A stretch of 64,000 nucleotides of DNA from Dastarcus helophoroides (lineage: Eukaryota; Arthropoda; Insecta; Coleoptera; Bothrideridae), in contig CM053331.1 in the NCBI GenBank assembly GCA_028583605.1, forward strand, positions 13,500,857 through 13,564,856, written 5' to 3'. The first letter of the stretch is position 1, and the number at the start of each line of letters is the position of its first letter. Positions 32,281-44,744 of the stretch are shown here, one piece after another. The notes under the pieces were generated by a model. The model searched no databases, was not told the DNA's origin, and worked only from the letters and a program-made list of their open reading frames with translations. A program made the position numbers and the translations under genes.

Positions 32281-34440
32281 TTAATTAAAGTTGCAATTCT
32301 AAAAAAATCAAGATTAAACTCGAAATTTCTACTGAAACCACTATTTTGAAAAAATAGAATTGAAATGAGAGGTTTGAATATTATTAAAAATATTAATTGA
32401 GAGTTTGAGGGTAAATTTAATATTCTGAGCAAACACTTGAAATTTTATGAGAAATATTCTGAATTTGGAACCAACTTCCCACTTTTCATTTTCAAATGTG
32501 AAATTGGAGTCGAAATTTTAGCTGTAAGGTTTGCAATTCGACAAAAAAGTATAAATGTTAGGTTTAGACTGCAAATTTTTAATTTTTTAAAAAAGTTTTA
32601 ATGTCGAAGTCTTTTTGTCCGGTCTTTGTTATTGTAAAATCGCTTTTTTTATTAGGTATTTTGATTTTTTAATTTACGAATTTTTTTCACAATTTAGACT
32701 GTCTTTTTTTCAAAATTTCAACTTTTTATAAAAATTTCCACATTTATCAAATTTTAATTTAAATTGTCTACCTTTCTTTTAATTTTTGCTGTTTTGGAAT
32801 ATTTGGGGTTTTTAAAAATTGCGACATTTTTTCAAAATTCATCTATTTTTCAAAATGTTGAAAATTTTTCTGTTTGTTTTTGTTTTTTAAATATTTAGAT
32901 ATTTTAAATTGTATGTTTTTTTTAAGACTGAATTTTTCGGAAAATTTTTATGTTTTTTCAAAATCTCACTTTTTTTGACATTTTTGACTGTTTTAATATT
33001 TTAACCTATTAATTTCAAAACTACTGTTTTTAAAAATTTAGATTTTTTGACAATTTTTACTTTTCATGAAAATTTCTCCATTTTTCAAAATATTTACTTT
33101 TTCAAAAGTTTCGGATTTATTTAACATTTTAACTTTTTTAAACGGTTTGATTCTAGAATTTCGACCAAAAGTTCCAAAAGTTTAAAGTTTTTTGAACATC
33201 TCGCGTTATTTTTTAAATTTTCGAATTAAAAGTTTCGGTTTTTTGTCAAAATTTCGACATTTTTAGAATTCCGACTTTTTTTGATCGCCAATTTTGAATA
33301 GAATTTTCAACTGTTATTCAAAAAACTGAAAGAGGGGGCATGAATATATTTTTTATACTTCGGGGGAGCACAACATAAAAAACGTTGGGAACCCTTGTCC
33401 TACAGTAATATCACCTAACTAAAGTTAACAAAATTTTAAGGGTCGAAGTTTTCAAAAAAAAATCTAATTTAAAACAAAACAAAAATCTGAAAAGTGGGAA
33501 CTTTTAAAAAAGTAAAAATAAAAATGTATCCTTTTAAAAAAGTTCATAATCTTCAAAAAAGTCGAATTCTTAAGAGTTAGTTGAAATGTTAAAGTTTTAA
33601 ATGTAGTAAAATCTGTTTAAATAGTCGTCATTTTAAAAACATTCCAAATCTTTAAAGAAGGTAAAATTTTTGAAAAATAGGCAAAATTTTTAAAAAAGAC
33701 CAAAATTTTCTAAAAAAAGTCGAAATTTTAAAGAAATAGAAATTCTCCAAACAGCCAAAATCTCCGAAAAAGTCAAAATTTGGAAAATTGCTGAAGCTTT
33801 CATAGAAAGTGAAGACTTCTGAAGTTTAAAAAATATTCCAGATTATGAAAAAATGTCGAGATTTAAAAAAAATGAAGAATTTTTAGTGAAATCTAAAAAC
33901 CTAAATTTTCGAAAAATCGAAATTCCGAAAAGTCAAAATTATTGAAAATTTTGAAATTTTTGTTCATTAAAACTTCGAGAAAAAAGTTAAACACGTTTTG
34001 GATCTTAAAAAGAACTTCAATAGAAAATTGTCGAAGTTTTCAAAAAAAAGTTACAATTTTCAATGAAAAAGCCAAAATGTTGAAAAAAGTCGACATTTGG
34101 AAAAAAGTTCAAATTTTCGAAATAAATCAAAAACTTTAAAATGCAACGAAATTTTTACAAAATAGTCCAAAATTTTAACAAGAGCCGATTAAAAAAAAAT
34201 CGATATTTTTAAATAAGGACGAAATTTTAAAGAAAGTGGCAACTTTAAAAGCAAAAATTTTGAAAGATGACGAAATTTTAAAAGATTTCGAAATTTAGAA
34301 AATTAGGATTTAAAAAAATCCAACTTTTTAAAAATGATGTCAACATTTTGAAAAGATACTTTTAAAAGTTGACCTTTTCAAAAAATTTAAGGATTTTGAT
34401 AAAATGGAGAGATTTTCAAAAAAGAGTAAATTTCGAAAAT
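32281..34440. repeat. AT-rich array, strand composition flips near 33.4 kb
   Basis: From about 32.58 to 33.33 kb the plus strand is T-rich (CAAAATTTCGACTTTTT-like). From about 33.43 to 34.44 kb it is A-rich (AAAAAGTCGAAATTTT-like), the complement of the same word. The switch coincides with the hAT-like terminus at 33335-33398. Confidence 0.72.
33335..33398 (+). mobile_element. hAT-like right terminus
   Basis: GAGGGGGCATGAATA, TACTTCGGGGGAGCACAACA and CGTTGGGAACCCTTG in sequence. The reverse complement (CAAGGGTTCCCAACG...) resembles hAT ends of the CAGGGGTTCCCAA type, with C-A-A in place of C-A-G. Left partner not identified. Confidence 0.5.
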
Positions 34441-35020
34441 TAACTTTTTGTTAAATTTGGTGGAGATGCGGGGCCCCTTCAAGTGCGGGTACCGATTGGG
34501 CCTAATCGCTCCAATCGCCCTAATCCGGGCATGCTTTCTGTACCAAGAAATCATAAAATCATTAAAAAAGTTTGAAGCCTATATTTTGGGAAATTGGAAG
34601 TTTTATTTTTTCCTTGCAGGAAATAGTATATTGTGCATTTAGTGGTAAAAACAAAACAATCCCCGACGACGGTGTAAATTGTGGCCGAGGCTAATAATCA
34701 TTGAGAGATCCGGGAATGTGCTTTTACTACGAGTTATACATACCATTTTTTTTTGAACACGCAATCAATATTATAATTTTCTGTGAAATTGCTTCCTTGA
34801 AAGTCGCCATTTGTTTTTTGCTTTTCGGCATGGAAAAGTTATCTACTTTCTCGGCTCAGAACGAAAAACCTTTCTAGGACTGTTTTGTGATGATTTCTTG
34901 GCAATGGACAAAAACACTAAAATAACGTATTTTGGGGCCTTAAATAAAGCCGAGAAGGTAGACATTCTCGACCGATTTCAGAAAAATGTAATTTTGTGAA
35001 ACAACTCACAAGAGTTAGAG
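34441..35020. other. short GC-richer segment and unique DNA
   Basis: Holds GATGCGGGGCCCCTTCAAGT near 34465. An imperfect ~19-bp inverted repeat (TATCTACTTTCTCGGCTCAG near 34840 against AAAGCCGAGAAGGTAGACA near 34948) encloses ~90 bp. No gene; the frames at 34448-34642 and 34811-34999 are unrecognised. Confidence 0.4.
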
Positions 35021-38000
35021 CAAAAATGAAATTTCTTGAAAGAAGTCGAAATTATACTGTAAAAATTTAAGAGCATAGCTAAAATTTCGAGAAAGAAGTC
35101 GAAACTATGGGGAAAATTAAAGTTTGAAGAAAAACCTAGTATTTGTTGCAAAAAATAATTGGAGAAATGCCGAAATTTCTAGAGAAAAACAGGAAATTTT
35201 TATGCAAGCATGTTTTAAAAAACATTCTAATATAGAGAAATGTTTACTAATTTTATTTAACATTTCTGCGACCCAGTTTTCTACCAATAATAAATAGTCT
35301 ACCATGAAGAATTTTAGAGAGATATCGAATTTTCATGAAATATGTTATAAGAAAATATTACAAATTTCGAAATTGTTACAAAATTTCGATTTTTTAAACA
35401 AAATTTAAGTTTCTTGGATTCTTTTTCCTTATTTGGTGTTTTCTTACAAATATTTTTTATAGAAACTTCGAGTTTTCTTTAAATTTCGATTATCCTATTT
35501 TGGAAAAATCTCAATTTTTGCAACTTTTTTTAGCGTAAATCTGAATCTGAATGAAAAAAGTTGAAGCTTTAAGAAATTAGATTTCTGTATTTCTTTTTCC
35601 ATGAAAAATGTTGGTATTTTGGGCTGAAACTTTAAATTTGTCAGAGTTGTTTTCAAAATTTTTGCCAAATTCGGGTTTTCTTTAAAGAATACTTTTCGGA
35701 AAAGAACTGGATTATTTTGGGAACATTTTTTGGGGAAAATCCAAATTGCATGGAAAAGTCGAAATTTCTACACATTTTTTTGAAAGAGAAAATAGATATT
35801 TCGGAAAGAGTATACATTTTCAGTAAAAAAAGCAAATCTATTCAGTTTTTCTCACCATTTCGACTACTTTTTCGAAATTTTGATTTTGCTCTAAAAATGG
35901 TTGGAAGAATTTTAATTTTTTCCTCAAAATTCCGACTGTGCTCTGGAAGAGCAAGGCTAGAGATTTTGGTAAAAGCGGCAACATTTTTGTGTGTGGCAAA
36001 ATGTTTGTTTTTGAGAAATTTCGAAAAAGGAAATTTTAAGATTTCGAGAAAATTGGAGATTTTGAGAAACAACTTGGAACATTTTGTGAACGTTTTTTAG
36101 AGATACTCGAATTGTGCGAAAAAGTCTAAATCTAGAAATTATTTCAAAGAAAATCGATATTTCGAGAAGAGTAGAATTTTCGAGAAATATAACTGGAAAT
36201 TTTTTCCAACATTTAAACTTCTTTTTTGAAATTTCGACTTAAGAGAAATATTGATTTTGCTCTAAATTGTTCAAAGAAATTTCATTTATTTTGTTTCCAA
36301 CATTCCAACTCTGCTGTGGGAGAAAATAGTCGAAATTATTGTGAAAACATTTTTAGGGCACAAGAAAATGGAAATCTGTAAATTAATGTAGAGAAAATCG
36401 ATATTTCAAGAAGAGTGGCAATTTTGAGGAAAAACTGGAAGTTGTGTTATATATTTTTCAAAAGTTCTTTGCCAAAATTTTGACTTCTTTAAGAAATTTG
36501 GATTTTGCTTTAAAAATTTTGAAAAAATTGGGTTTTTTTATTTCGGAAGTTTTCCTCAAAATTCTGACCGTACTATGAAAAAAAAATGGGAATTTCGGGG
36601 AAAAAGTCGAAATTTTTGCGAAGGCATTTTTTAGAGATAATTCGAACTGCGTACAAAAGCCTAAATTGGAAGAAACTGAAAAGTTTCTTTTTCAGAGAAA
36701 ATTCGATATTTCAGAACAGAAACAAAAAACTAGAAATTTCTTCTTCAATTTTGACTACATTGCCGAAATTTCCACTTTTTTAAATGAAATTTTAATCTTA
36801 CTCTAAAGACTTCCAAAAATATTTTAGTTTTTCCAAATTCGGATATTCTCCAAGAAACTTTCGAATTATTTTCCCAGTAAGTTCCGACTGTGCTATGGGA
36901 AAAAAAATAGAGAAATAAATAGGGGAAAAGATCTAAATTTTTGTGGGGATATTCTTTGGAGAAAATCCTAGCTGCACAAAACAATTGAAATTTTAAGAAA
37001 CCTAGAGTTTACTTTTTCAGTTAAAAGTCATTATTTCGAAAATAGTAGAAAATTTGAGAATGTTTTTAAAATATTAGGCATTTTTGGAAACAACTAGAAT
37101 AGTTTCGGAACATTTTTTATAAAAAATCAGAATTGTACGAACAAGTCGACAACTAAAATTCTTTTACAGAAAGTCAATATTTTAAGAAGAGTAAAAATTT
37201 TGAGAAAAAACAATTGGAAATTTCTACACTTTCAGAAATTCTGTTTTTTTACTTTAAACATTATTGAAAAAAGTTCCGTTTTCTCTACAATTCCTACTGT
37301 GCTATGAATAAAACCGGATAAGACTAGGAATTTTGCGAAGAAGCCCAAGATTTTGGTGAACACATTTTTTTGGAAAGAATTCGAACTTGCATAAAAGTAA
37401 ACATTTCTGGAAATTAAAAGTTTCTTTTTAAGAGAAAAGTCGATATTTCGAAAAATGTCGAAGTTTTGAGCAGCTTTCGAAAAATTGGGAAGTTTGTGAA
37501 GTATGTAATTCGAACTCATCTCGTAAGTGGAAAATCTGTATTTTACGAAAAAGTCGAAACCTATAAATTCCTCTAGAAAACCTCGATGTTTCGAGATAAG
37601 TAACAATGTTAAGGAAAAAACTGAAAATTTAGATGTTTCCTAAAATTTTTTTCCCGAAATTTCGATTTCGTTTTAAAAAATTTGAAAGAAATTGCAGATT
37701 GTTCCAAATTCGGATTTTCTTCACGAAATTTTCGAGTTATTTTTCCAAAATTTCGATTGCCATGGAAAAAAAACAGAAGTGTAAACCAAAAATCAAATAT
37801 TTCTGTGAGGGGGAAATCCTGATTACACCAAAAAAAAATCAGGAAATGCTAGGTTTTTTTTTCAGAAAAAAGTCGAGATTTCGAAGAAAGTAGCCATTTA
37901 GAAAAATACTTCCGAGTTTTTTCATTACGCTAACTTCCTTGGCGAAATTCTCCCGAATTTTTTTTTTTGTTTATTCAGAGAAAAGTCGATATTTCAAGGA

Positions 38001-38580
38001 AAGTAGAAATTTTGAGAATAGCTTGAAATTTTTTCTCAACCCAATTTCCTTTCGGAAATTTTGATTTTGTACGACATTCTTTATATTTCTTTTTAAAATC
38101 AGTTATTTCTGTCGAAATATTTGGCTTTTCTTAAAATAAAAAATATGAAAATTTCGCGTTTTTTCGCGAAATTTCGACGTTTTCCTCGACATTTCTGCAG
38201 CTCTAGGTCGAAGTTAGGATTGCAGCTCAATGTTTTGGGGAAAAAATTGAAATGCCTAAGACGACCTTTTATTAGAGAAAATAATATTACGAAAAACTCT
38301 TAATTTTTAGGAAAGGTTTGAAATTTCTAAGAGTTTTTTTTTAAATGAATGTCGATATTTCGCGAAGATAATTAAAGGCCACTGTTCCGTTTTTAATGTG
38401 CACTTCCAATATTTGATAGAATTTTTAAGTTTTTTCAAACCTTTTACGTTTAAGAAATTCAAGTTTTTAAAAAACTAATTTTTCTTTCAATATTTTTTTA
38501 TGAAAATTTCGAATTTTTTATTTCCAAAGTTCACCTTTTTTCTCGGTTGACCTTGAGAAAAAATTTTTCTGAAGCGGTTT
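35021..38580. repeat. higher-order tandem array (~260-460 bp units)
   Basis: Superimposed on the short word are recurring landmarks in fixed order: GAGAAAATCGATATTTC-like, then AGAAGAGTAGAAATTTTGAG-like, then GACTGTGCTATGGAA-like. The last is found near 35932, 36306, 36563, 36886, 37297 and 37757. The units are therefore diverged copies of a ~350-bp monomer. Open frames here are by-products. Confidence 0.7.
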
Positions 38581-38597
38581 TAGACATCGATTTTTTG

Positions 38598-38860
38598 ACA
38601 TCGAAATTACTTGACATCGAAATTACTTGTAGGTCGAACCTGCAATTGTACATTTAGCCTACAATTGCAAATGGACCTTACCATTGTAGGTCGAACCTAT
38701 AATTTATTATAGATCAAATCTACAATTGCAGATTGAGCTACAATTGTTTGTAGGTTGAATTGCTGATTGAATCTCTACAATGGTAATCGTAGGGCCAATT
38801 ACACTTCGACCTTACAATTAATTGCAGGTAGAATTTATGCATAATTGTGGATCCTAAGTA
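38598..38860. repeat. cluster of GTAGGTCGAACCTACAATTG-like repeats
   Basis: Starts with two copies of GACATCGAAATTACTT in tandem (38598-38629). About eight variants of a ~20-bp near-palindromic word (TAGGTCGAACCTA plus CAATTG), in both orientations, follow up to about 38860. No coding signal. Confidence 0.7.
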
Positions 38861-41080
38861 CAAAATCATTTACTTAAATTTGCAATAAATTGAATTTTTA
38901 TGCAAATTTATAACAATTGTAGCTAACCCCTCAATCCATGCTTTAATATAATATTGCTGTGTCATTTTTTGTAGGAATATTTTTGCTACCACCCTTGGCT
39001 AACTTTGTGACTGATTTTGGGATATTCGAATGGTCCTAAATATACCTGCAATGCACAGCTGTAATACATAAAACTTAACAATGATGTGTATATTGTTTGG
39101 CCCACTTGGTGGCTTTTGACGGAAAACTGTAAACGTTTTAATATATTCCGGAAGTGAATGTTTACTCAGTTGAACAAGATAAGCTGATATGTTCCTCAAA
39201 GGTCGTTTTTTCTTTATTATGATGCCGCACATTACACTAACATGTCTTTTAATCAGAAGGATGATATACTTATTTTCAAGTGAAATTTCAATATGATACA
39301 TAAAATTTCCCTGTTAGCTTCTAGTCTTCCTGATATTCAGCCAAGTTTAGTTTATGTAACAGTTTTTACGTAATTCAATCACACAATCCTCTAAGAGGAA
39401 ACTGGATGTTTTGCCCCAGGTTGTTTTACACTTTTTCTGCATCTATTTTATATAAATCGTTTCTATTTATTTAAATTTAGTTTCCAATGGAAGACGTTCC
39501 ACTACTAGTTAAGATGTGTGTCTGTTGATAAAGAAGTAGTGGATACGCTCCTTGAATCACTTTATCGTAAAGATACAGTTATTTCTGTAAATGACACTTC
39601 ATCCAGTTGCACTATTGCGTACATCAGGAGTAACTGCTTTCCTATAAAAATTCATGATTCCGTTAGGCGTTTACCACTTCTTATGTACGCAACAAAATGT
39701 TGGTATGTTGCAATATCGTAATTAGATACCACTAGTAATCAAGCAATCAAGTAACGCCGGTTTCCATCGATTCATTTTGCAATAGCGATTAACTGAAATA
39801 TTTAATCAATTTTTTAATTTCATTTTCTATTTGCGACTCAAGTGATACGACCGCTCCGTTTTCCGGTTCGTTAGGTTAAATAGAACAGAATGCGCATTTT
39901 ATCGACATTCTGAAATTTATTTGGCCAATTAATTTTAAATCACGGTTGAAATATTTGATACCTGTCATATGATATCAGTCAATATTTTTTGTTACAGTCA
40001 GAATATGTATGGTGCACATGCATTGTGTATTACTTATATATACAATATTGGAAAGTTTAACTGCATGATATAGGAATATTCTTCTATTCTACCTATCTGC
40101 TTAACAGGTAAACAAAATGTTATAAACAACGACAACAGTGCAATAATTAGAATGGACATTGTTTCACGATTGCATAGCTCGATAGAGACGCTTATCACAT
40201 TATGACCAAGCCCATCTGACATGAATAAAAACTCTGCAATATTTTTTCGGATAAAGTGCAGTTGTAGTGCAGATTGCATAACTATTGAGAGATAAAGTTT
40301 TACCTAATATTTGACTGTACAATTTTCATACACTTGAAATAGTATGAAAATAATTTTGTCTATTTTACATTTTAGTTTTCTCCGAAGTCATGAAAAAACT
40401 TGCCAACGAAATCCTTATCAGCAAAAATTAAAATATTTAAAGGTAAAGGATGAAAAGTAATGACAAGTTTAGTCACATAACTGAAAAAATAGACGATGTT
40501 GATCTTAATAGTTCTAAAGCTTCTAACGTTCAAATTTGATCATCAATCTGTTCTCCTTAAAAGCTTTTTTATCGGCTTGTTTCGGCGTGCTACAAAAAGG
40601 AAACGCTATATTGGTTACTTGAACATCTGGAATTTACATATGTTAGACTAATTTATAGGGAACAAGCTCCCTGTTTGATATTCCACGCAGATGTGCGATT
40701 TCATATCTTAGGGTTAAACGTAATATGCTAAGGGGAAACATGCTGATATTATAAGAGATAAATGTTTAGGTCTTTGTTTTATTATTAAAATCTCCAATTT
40801 TACGCATGGTTTCTAAGAGCTTATCAGTAGGCGTAGCTGCAAACGCCGTGGGAATTCCGGTAGGAGTAATTTCAAATTGTAAATTAGTTGCGAAAGTTGC
40901 TTGCTTTAATTGTCTTGTAATTCACCATAAATGTATAATGGTTGAAGAGAAACTGCCAAAAAAAGCCAATTTGTAAGTGGAACACTTACAAAATGATGCT
41001 AAAGTTATCTAGAGTCCTAAACTCTTTGTTTTGTAAAAAAACGCAATATGTATGTTATATTGCTTGCCCCATTATGTGCT
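38861..41080. other. unique AT-rich sequence, no gene recognised
   Basis: About 2.2 kb of non-repetitive DNA; short open frames (38999-39301 minus, 39518-39721 plus) resemble nothing known to me. Likely intron or intergenic. Confidence 0.45.
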
Positions 41081-41600
41081 GCTAGCTATTACCCGCGACT
41101 TCGTCTGCGGATTTAAGTGAATAATTAAAATTTAACCGTTCAAAATTAAAAAGGGTATTTTAATTCTTGAATTGACGGATCCATTTTTTTAAAGGTTTTT
41201 ATTTGTAGCTGCAATAGATGGTACTGCCGATCAAATATACTTTCTTATTTATGCAATTTGTGTTACCGTTGTACTCTTTAAAATGCAGGAGATTTCTTTT
41301 CCAATACGGATTTACCAAAATATGGAAGAATCCATAAAATACGGGAGATCTGGCCACTATCTCCGCAGAAAAGCCGAGAAGAGAGGGAGTTGCGCCCCAT
41401 CGATGTATGATTGTTAAGCTGTCAGACTTTCTCTAAAAGAATCCTACCAAGTTGCCAAGTTTTGCATTTATTTACATAGAAAATGAAAGAAGAAAGTGCG
41501 CGAAATCTGAAAACACTGAAGCGGACAAACAGACTTTCGTATTTATATATTAGTAAGAATTGAGTTTTTGTGACTGAATGAAGCAGGGCGTTCTCTTAGA
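41081..41600. other. sequence with a CCCGCGACTTCGTCTGCG motif
   Basis: ATTACCCGCGACTTCGTCTG at 41090-41109 is reminiscent of a tail motif common in insect interspersed repeats (SINE/LINE-like). Limits of the element cannot be seen; nothing else is identified. Confidence 0.35.
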
Positions 41601-41916
41601 ACAAATTCTTCCAATCTTGATTTTCAAAATAATATAGAAGCAAATAACTAAAAAACGTTACAAAGAGCACATTGCCATAATTCATCACAGGAACCCACAA
41701 CCTAACCTAACCTAATCTACTCGATCTTTTCCTTACAAATTTTCCAAATTCGTATAAAATCACTGTGACATCACCGCTTGGAAATTCCGATCACAATCTT
41801 GTAGAAGCCTCTCGCTCGCTTCATATAGCACCTCCTTCTCGGACACAGCCAAGTAAGGTTTGACATTTTAATTCTGTAAACTGGGAAGAATTAAGAGACT
41901 TCTTTGCATCTTTCCC

Positions 41917-42411
41917 ATGGCAGATAACTCTTCCTCAGTCGCCAAATCCATTACTGAAACTCTCCTAATTGGTATGGAATGCTCAATTCCCCATTCCCAA
42001 AAGAAGTCTACCAGCAGTAAACCTTGGTTCAGCAAAAAATGTTCTCGGGCTGTTTCCTGCAAAAATCGTGCTTATCGTCGCTGGAGAAATAATTCCTCAG
42101 TCGAGACTCGGACCACCTTCGTAAATGTATGAAATTTTAAACAGGTTATTGACGAGGCAAAAAGTTATTTCGATCGTAAAATGCGCCAGAATCTGAACAG
42201 TTCTAGCTCCTTTTGGGGATTTGCAAAGTGGATTGGAAAGACTTCTACATCTTTAAATTTTCCACCTTTACTCGATGACAACAACAATATTGCGACTACT
42301 TCCAAGGAAAAGGCTGACCTGCTAGCCTTAATGTACGCTGAAAGTTCCAACCTTGATTCTCGAAACGCAGAACCCCCTAAGGTTGGCACTTCGATGCCTG
42401 TAGTTCTGTAG
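41917..42411 (+). pseudogene. LINE ORF2 linker region, broken
   Basis: Blocks 41917-42132 (MECSIPHSQKKSTSSKPWFS) and 42181-42411 (FWGFAKWIGKTS, ATTSKEKADLLALMYAESS) match the equivalent minus-strand relic. A stop and gap lie between the blocks and a stop follows the second. This is the region between endonuclease and reverse transcriptase. Confidence 0.78.
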
Positions 42412-42461
42412 TTGTTCTCAGACAACGCACAGTCAGGAAGATTCTGCTCGAGCTCGGCACA

Positions 42462-43260
42462 TTGAAAGCTTCTGGTCTTGATAGTATCCTTATTATTGTT
42501 CTTAAGAAGTGCGCTCCAGAGTTGACTCCTGTCCTAAGCAAATTGTTCACACTCTCTTACAACAAATGTGTATTCCCTAATACCTGGAAATCTGGTAGAG
42601 TGCAGCCTATCTCCAAAAGGAGAAAAAGGAATCTGGCTAAAAACTATCGTCCTATATCTTTTTTGCCCGTTATATCTAAAGCGATGGAAAAGGTTATAAA
42701 CATCGAGATTCTCAAAAATCTGGAGGAGAATAGAATCATCTCGGACCGGCAATAGGGTTTTAGACCACAACGCTCAACCGGCGATCTACTGGCATATGTT
42801 ACTCTTATCTGTAACTTAGCTGGCGAGGCTAGGATTGTGGCACTGGATATCTCAAAGGCCTTTGACAGAGTCAGGCACCGATCTCTTCTCTCCAAATTAA
42901 CATCCTATGGTCTTCCTCCTGGACTCTGTCATTTGATATCCAGTTTTTTCGCTGGCAGATCTCCTTAGGTCGTCGTCGATGGCATGGCATCTGAGACGTT
43001 TACGATTAATGCAGGGATGCCTCAGGGGTCTGTCCTATCTCCTACTCTGTTTCTGTTACACATACACGATCTCTTAGCTTCAACTTCCAATCCAATATAC
43101 AGCTGCGCAGATGATAGTAGCCTCGTGTCATCTTTTTTCTCCGACAAATCATTATCCGTCGCTGCTTTAAATCGACTAAGGGAACAGCAGATAGAGATAA
43201 TTAATCGGGATCTCGAAATCATTCTGGAATGGTTGACTTCAACGCACACACAACGCAAAC
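42462..43260 (+). pseudogene. LINE reverse transcriptase, N-terminal half, two stops
   Basis: One frame throughout: MKASGLDS, ELTPVLSKLF, FPNTWKSGRVQPISKRRKRN, YRPISFLPVISKAMEK, then TAG at 42753-42755, FRPQRSTGDLLAYV, IVALDISKAFDRV, TAG at 42966-42968, MPQGSVLSPTLFLLHIHDLL and YSCADDSSL. The catalytic YADD reads CADD here (43104-43115), a Tyr-to-Cys change. The palm continues to EIILEW and is cut. Confidence 0.88.
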
Positions 43261-43278
43261 ACTCTTTAATTTCCTAAT

Positions 43279-43310
43279 TTCAAGTTTTCATTTCTGTCAG
43301 CAGTCTCTAA
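43279..43310 (+). repeat. short dispersed repeat AAGTTTTCATTTCTGTCAGC
   Basis: Copy of the 21644 and 56520 segment; starts close after the LINE truncation point. Confidence 0.5.
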
Positions 43311-44084
43311 ACTGCCTAATTTGTTTACCTGAATCAATTTAATTTTCATAAGCCATAGAATGTTGAAAAAATAGCCTTGTACATTCAGTATTTCTTCTTG
43401 GTTATACTAGCTTTATTACGTTCTACGTAAGAACAACTGTTAGCTATAATTCATTTTTATTATACTGCTTATTTAAAGCGGTAAGACAAATTGTTATATC
43501 TTTTTAAACATAACTTTCATTTATCGTAATTTCGTTTTCATTCTTGTAAAAAACATTTATTCAACTCTTAACATCGTTAGGTTTATAAATCACTTCTTGC
43601 TGTAACATGGTTTTGCTTAGAAAATCTGGACTTAGTCAACAAGTGAAGTGCATCCGAATGTATTAAAGTTTTCAACGTAGCATTTCCGGTCATTCCCATG
43701 TTGAAATAAGATTCTCTTTGATATCACTCGTCTATAAAACCGGATACGTATAAATTGTACGCCTTCTGGCTCACACCGAATGAATTAAACCCCAATATAA
43801 ACCGTGACATGTGGGTATTTACCGCATTTCTCTCCTGTATTTTTGTTGTTCTTTATTTCTGGTTAAACTGATGCTGAACTGATATTGAAATTGTGAATTT
43901 ATTAGCATATAAATGAATTTATAAGAATGTAAAATTTACTAAAATTATATGTGATTAAATAGTAAAACAATTTCGTCAATGTAGTACCCTAGTGTAAATT
44001 TTGGTGCGATATTGGGTTCTTTTTTGCTCTGGTCATTTAGCAATAAGTAAATTTTGATGTTCAGACGCTTATGGTTACGAAAGC
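43311..44084. other. unique sequence, nothing recognised
   Basis: About 770 bases without coding or repeat signal that I can support. Confidence 0.45.
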
Positions 44085-44490
44085 TTCCATATTCAGAAAA
44101 ATATATACTTTTCGGGGTTTGGACATTGTCAAAGAACTACCAAAAGTGTTCGATGTTTCGCCCGCCATCGTAAGAAGCTTCTTTAGGAACAAAGCAAAAA
44201 CCAAATTCAAGACAGAATATCACGGTAACTCGGTATATCAACATACTAGAGGCGAAACTTACAAAGTGACGGAGAATACAATCATGACCAGAAAAACACG
44301 GTCACTCAGTGGGTCGCCCATATCAGAGGCGAAACACATTTGAAGAGACTATAGACTGAAAACAAGATTCAAAACAGTATCAGAGCACAGTAACTCACTG
44401 TGTCAACCGTACCAAAGACGAAACTCTTTGAATTGAAAATGGCACAAAAGGCAAGATTGTTTAGACAGAAGATCACGGTAACTATAAGTC
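44085..44490 (-). mobile_element. family A repeat: one hammerhead arm plus ~88-bp minisatellite
   Basis: The arm (44085-44195, minus) matches those at 25.94 and 26.26 kb. It is followed by four units marked by CACGGTAACTC-like words at 44211, 44297, 44386 and 44474 (spacing 86-89), each with an AGAGGCGAAAC-like block. The second arm of the 26-kb arrangement is absent; a family B tail follows instead. Confidence 0.72.
44147..44191 (-). ncRNA. hammerhead-like motif, family A, third copy
   Basis: Minus strand: stem I UGUUC and GAACA pair perfectly (5 of 5), GAAA present, AUC triplet. The core reads CUAAAGA, with the essential G5 changed to A, so this copy should be inactive. Confidence 0.5.
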
Positions 44491-44494
44491 AGCC

Positions 44495-44640
44495 ACAGAG
44501 AATTGTGGTGGAACGGACCGGTCCTTGGTTATCTTCGAAAATTGAAATACAAAACTTGTCCTCTGAAACCAAGAAAGATTAAAAAACGCAAAGGTTGCTC
44601 TAGAACGTTGGCTGTCGCTTTGGGCTTTCAATGCAGTTAG
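44495..44640 (-). repeat. family B repeat, decayed copy
   Basis: Reverse complement of the family B tail (CCTTTGCGTTTTTTAATCTT, TCTTGGTTTCAGAGGACAAG, GAAGATAACCAAGGACCGGT). The hammerhead core itself is damaged. Confidence 0.65.
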
Positions 44641-44744
44641 GTTTTTTTTACCAAAGATAGAGGCCGTAAAGTTGACGGTCGTATTTTCGTTATTTTCAGG
44701 CACCTAATAGCTTGTACCTTTTGAGTGACTGTCAGTCATTTTGA

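Larger units (their letters stand above)
41690..43260 (+). mobile_element. LINE fragment (endonuclease end to mid reverse transcriptase)
   Basis: Plus-strand copy of the LINE family at 3.06-5.56 kb, truncated at both ends. It opens near CTACTCGATCTTTTCCTTAC (equivalent to about 5540 on the minus strand) and breaks off inside the reverse transcriptase after EIILEW. The sequence after the break begins a dispersed boundary repeat at 43279. Confidence 0.87.

Noticed and set aside
41699..41714. CCTAACCTAACCTAA, complement of the insect telomere repeat TTAGG
   Set aside because: Only three units, next to a LINE relic; too short to call telomeric DNA.
43279..44084. An inserted element splitting one LINE between 43.26 and 46.34 kb
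   Set aside because: The two LINE pieces overlap by ~50 bp in element coordinates, and the second sits inside a hAT-like element with its own target duplication.
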